Shown here piece after piece: positions 4,598-6,236 of a DNA stretch of 6,236 nt. The stretch's first letter is position 1; every line of letters starts with the position of its first letter. Location of the stretch: positions 1 through 6,236 of the forward strand of contig JAKAPG010000098.1 of assembly GCA_021823085.1 (NCBI GenBank), written 5' to 3'. The position numbers were made by a program, and so were the translations under genes. The DNA is from Thermoplasmata archaeon. GTDB taxonomy: Archaea; Thermoplasmatota; Thermoplasmata; Lutacidiplasmatales; UBA184. A model generated the notes under the pieces. That model did not search any database. It was not told the origin of the DNA and saw nothing but the letters and a program-made list of their open reading frames with translations.

Positions 4598-6236
4598 ATG
4601 CCGACCGAGGAGGAGGCTTCGGGCAGCGCGCCCACCCCCACCGACCTCCATGCGAGGGTCGCCGAGTACTGGAGCCGGACCGGGGTCATCGAGCGGGCGC
4701 TGAGCAGCGCCGGCACCGGGCCGGCCTTCCGGTTCACGGAAGGCCCGCCGACCGCCAACGGCCGACCCCACTCCGGTCACATGCTCCCCGGGACGCTGAA
4801 GGACGTCCAATTGCGCTACCGCAGGATGCGCGGCTACCGTATCCTCACCCCCATGGCCGGCTGGGACTGCCACGGACTCGGTGTGGAGATCGAGATCGAG
4901 AAGAAGCTCGGGGTTCGGACGAGGCACGACATCGAGGCCTACGGGATCGACCGGTTCTGCGCGGCGTGCCGGGAGAGCACCCTCGCCGTGGCTTCGGCCT
5001 GGCAGGAGATGTACCGACGGATCGGCTACTGGCTCGACTACGAGCATGCCTATCGGACGATGGACGCCCCGTACATCGAGAGCGTCTGGTGGTCGCTCAA
5101 AACCCTCTTCGACCGCGGCCTCGTGGAGAAGGGCCACTACGTGCTCCCGTACTGTCCGCGCTGCGAGACAACGCTGAGCTCGCACGAGGTCGCTCAGGGG
5201 TACAAGGAGACCGCGGACCCTTCGGTCACGGTACGCTTCCCGCTCCGTACGACGGGAGGGACCCCTCGCGACCTGCTCGTCTGGACGACAACACCCTGGA
5301 CGCTGGTCTCGAACGTCTTCGTCGTCGCCCGAGCGGATCTCTCCTACGCCGTCGTCCGCGAGCCGGACAGGCGCGAAATCGTCCTCGCGGAGGTGGCGAT
5401 CCCACGCTACTTCGCCTCGCCCCCCGAGATCGTGCAGCGGCTGACGGGCGCGCAGCTGAAGGATCTCGCCTACGAGCCCCCGTTCTCGATCGTGCCCGAT
5501 GCGGTGGGTCGGTTCCGCGTCATCCTCGACGATATGGTCGATGCCGAGGAAGGGACCGGTTTCGTGCACGGCGCCCCGAGCTTCGGCCCCGACGACTATC
5601 GGGTGGCGGAGCGCGAAGGGCTCGGAACGTTCGATCCGCTGACGAGCCGGGGGATCTTCACCTCGCAGGTTCCCTTGGTGGAAGGACGGTTCTTCAAGGC
5701 CGCCGATCCCGTCCTGATCGACGACCTGAGGCGACGCGGTCGGCTCTACCGCCACGAGACGCTCCGCCACACCTACCCGTTCTGCTGGCGGTGCGACACG
5801 CCGCTCCTCTACCGCGCGATCGACTCGTGGTTCGTCCGCAACTCGCGCTTCTCGGACGCCATGGTCCGCAACAACGCGAACGTGATCTGGGTCCCGGCCC
5901 ACGTGCGCGACGGAAGGTTCGGTAACTTCCTCACCGAAGCCAAGGACTGGGCGCTCTCGCGGAGCCGCTACTGGGGGACTCCGCTCCCCGTATGGCTCTG
6001 CCCGAAGGGCCACCCTACCTGCGTCGGTTCCTTCGCAGAGCTCGCGAAGCTCTGGGGCCGTCCCCTTCCCAAGGACTTCGACCCGCACCGGGCCGGAGTC
6101 GACCCGATCGAGTTCCCGTGCCCGACCTGCGGTGGGGTGGCTCGCCGCGAGCCGTACACCATCGACGTCTGGTACGACAGCGGCTCGGCCCCGTTCGCGC
6201 AGTACCGCTATCCGTTCGAGGCCGGACCGTTCGACC
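4598..6236 (+). CDS. ileS: Isoleucyl-tRNA synthetase, N-terminal half (runs off the window)
   Basis: The enzyme charges tRNA-Ile with isoleucine in the cytoplasm and hydrolyses mischarged valine. Translating from ATG 4598 gives 546 complete codons of an expected 1,000 or so; the KMSKS loop and anticodon-binding region lie beyond the edge. The class I HIGH-type motif is GPPTANGRPHSGH (49-61), followed by AGWDCHGLGVEIEIEKKLG (87-105). CPRC (186-189) and CWRC (396-399) resemble family metal-binding or structural pairs. The editing domain has WTTTPWTL (229-236) and GTGFVHGAPSFGPDDY (319-334). The return to the catalytic domain shows RFGNFL...DWALSRSRYWGTPLPVW (440-466), a zinc-ribbon-like insert with Cys 468, 475, 508 and 511, and DVWYDSGSAPFAQ (523-535), which favours IleRS over ValRS or LeuRS. 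The start is supported by the TATA box 26 bases upstream. Two motif positions are unusual: Ser59 inside HIGH, and Gly95 where HGLPVE is the norm. Confidence 0.95.
   Translation, partial: MPTEEEASGSAPTPTDLHARVAEYWSRTGVIERALSSAGTGPAFRFTEGPPTANGRPHSGHMLPGTLKDVQLRYRRMRGYRILTPMAGWDCHGLGVEIEIEKKLGVRTRHDIEAYGIDRFCAACRESTLAVASAWQEMYRRIGYWLDYEHAYRTMDAPYIESVWWSLKTLFDRGLVEKGHYVLPYCPRCETTLSSHEVAQGYKETADPSVTVRFPLRTTGGTPRDLLVWTTTPWTLVSNVFVVARADLSYAVVREPDRREIVLAEVAIPRYFASPPEIVQRLTGAQLKDLAYEPPFSIVPDAVGRFRVILDDMVDAEEGTGFVHGAPSFGPDDYRVAEREGLGTFDPLTSRGIFTSQVPLVEGRFFKAADPVLIDDLRRRGRLYRHETLRHTYPFCWRCDTPLLYRAIDSWFVRNSRFSDAMVRNNANVIWVPAHVRDGRFGNFLTEAKDWALSRSRYWGTPLPVWLCPKGHPTCVGSFAELAKLWGRPLPKDFDPHRAGVDPIEFPCPTCGGVARREPYTIDVWYDSGSAPFAQYRYPFEAGPFD

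Noticed and set aside
4549..5925. Long + strand frame of 458 codons starting just before ileS
   Set aside because: It is a shifted frame of ileS. The IleRS motifs are all read in the frame starting at 4598.
3269..6088. Open frame of about 939 codons on the minus strand
   Set aside because: It lies opposite the CoA-binding, bactofilin-like and ileS genes, all of which have recognisable protein motifs. Its translation is Arg/Pro/Gly-rich with no family match. GC-rich third positions on the + strand remove stops on the other strand.
1..6236. tRNA genes, CRISPR repeats, insertion sequences, defence genes, strong terminators
   Set aside because: I looked on both strands and found no cloverleaf with a GTTCRA-type arm, no direct repeat array, no transposase motif and no T-rich terminator. 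The gaps are too short to hold them.

Overview
The window looks like a piece of an archaeal chromosome from a GC-rich member of the Thermoplasmatota or a nearby euryarchaeal lineage. The evidence is a geranylgeranyl reductase of the type that saturates archaeal lipids, a type II (archaeal/eukaryotic-like) isoleucyl-tRNA synthetase preceded by an archaeal TATA box placed for leaderless transcription, and a KEOPS Pcc1-like domain. Codons strongly prefer G or C in the third position. That preference explains the many long spurious open frames on both strands, including one of more than 900 codons. The phylum assignment is an inference from protein resemblance, not a search result.

Layout: all seven recognisable genes lie on the + strand and are packed tightly. 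(1) 1-995, geranylgeranyl reductase, missing its N-terminus at the window edge. (2) 1020-1646 and (3) 1651-1989, two small unrecognised proteins four bases apart; both carry a short helix-pair motif of the same pattern. (4) 2022-3011, a DUF1028 (Ntn-hydrolase-fold) protein with a C-terminal putative peptidoglycan-binding-like domain. (5) 3008-3736, overlapping the previous stop by four bases, one uninterrupted frame that reads as a Pcc1-like domain joined to a CoA-binding (YccU-type) Rossmann domain. (6) 3749-4540, a beta-helical bactofilin-like (polymer-forming) protein. (7) 4598 to the right edge, the first half of ileS, behind its own promoter. No non-coding stretch exceeds about 60 bases.

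How they may work together: genes 1-3 and 4-6 look like one or two polycistronic units, with a possible weak promoter before gene 4, and ileS is probably transcribed separately. I see no pathway that links all of them. Lipid saturation, tRNA charging and possibly KEOPS-linked tRNA modification are housekeeping roles, while genes 2, 3, 4 and 6 are poorly characterised. I see no mobile element, CRISPR array, RNA gene or defence system. The most unusual item is the apparent Pcc1 to CoA-binding fusion. The paired helix-motif proteins and the archaeal bactofilin-like protein come next.
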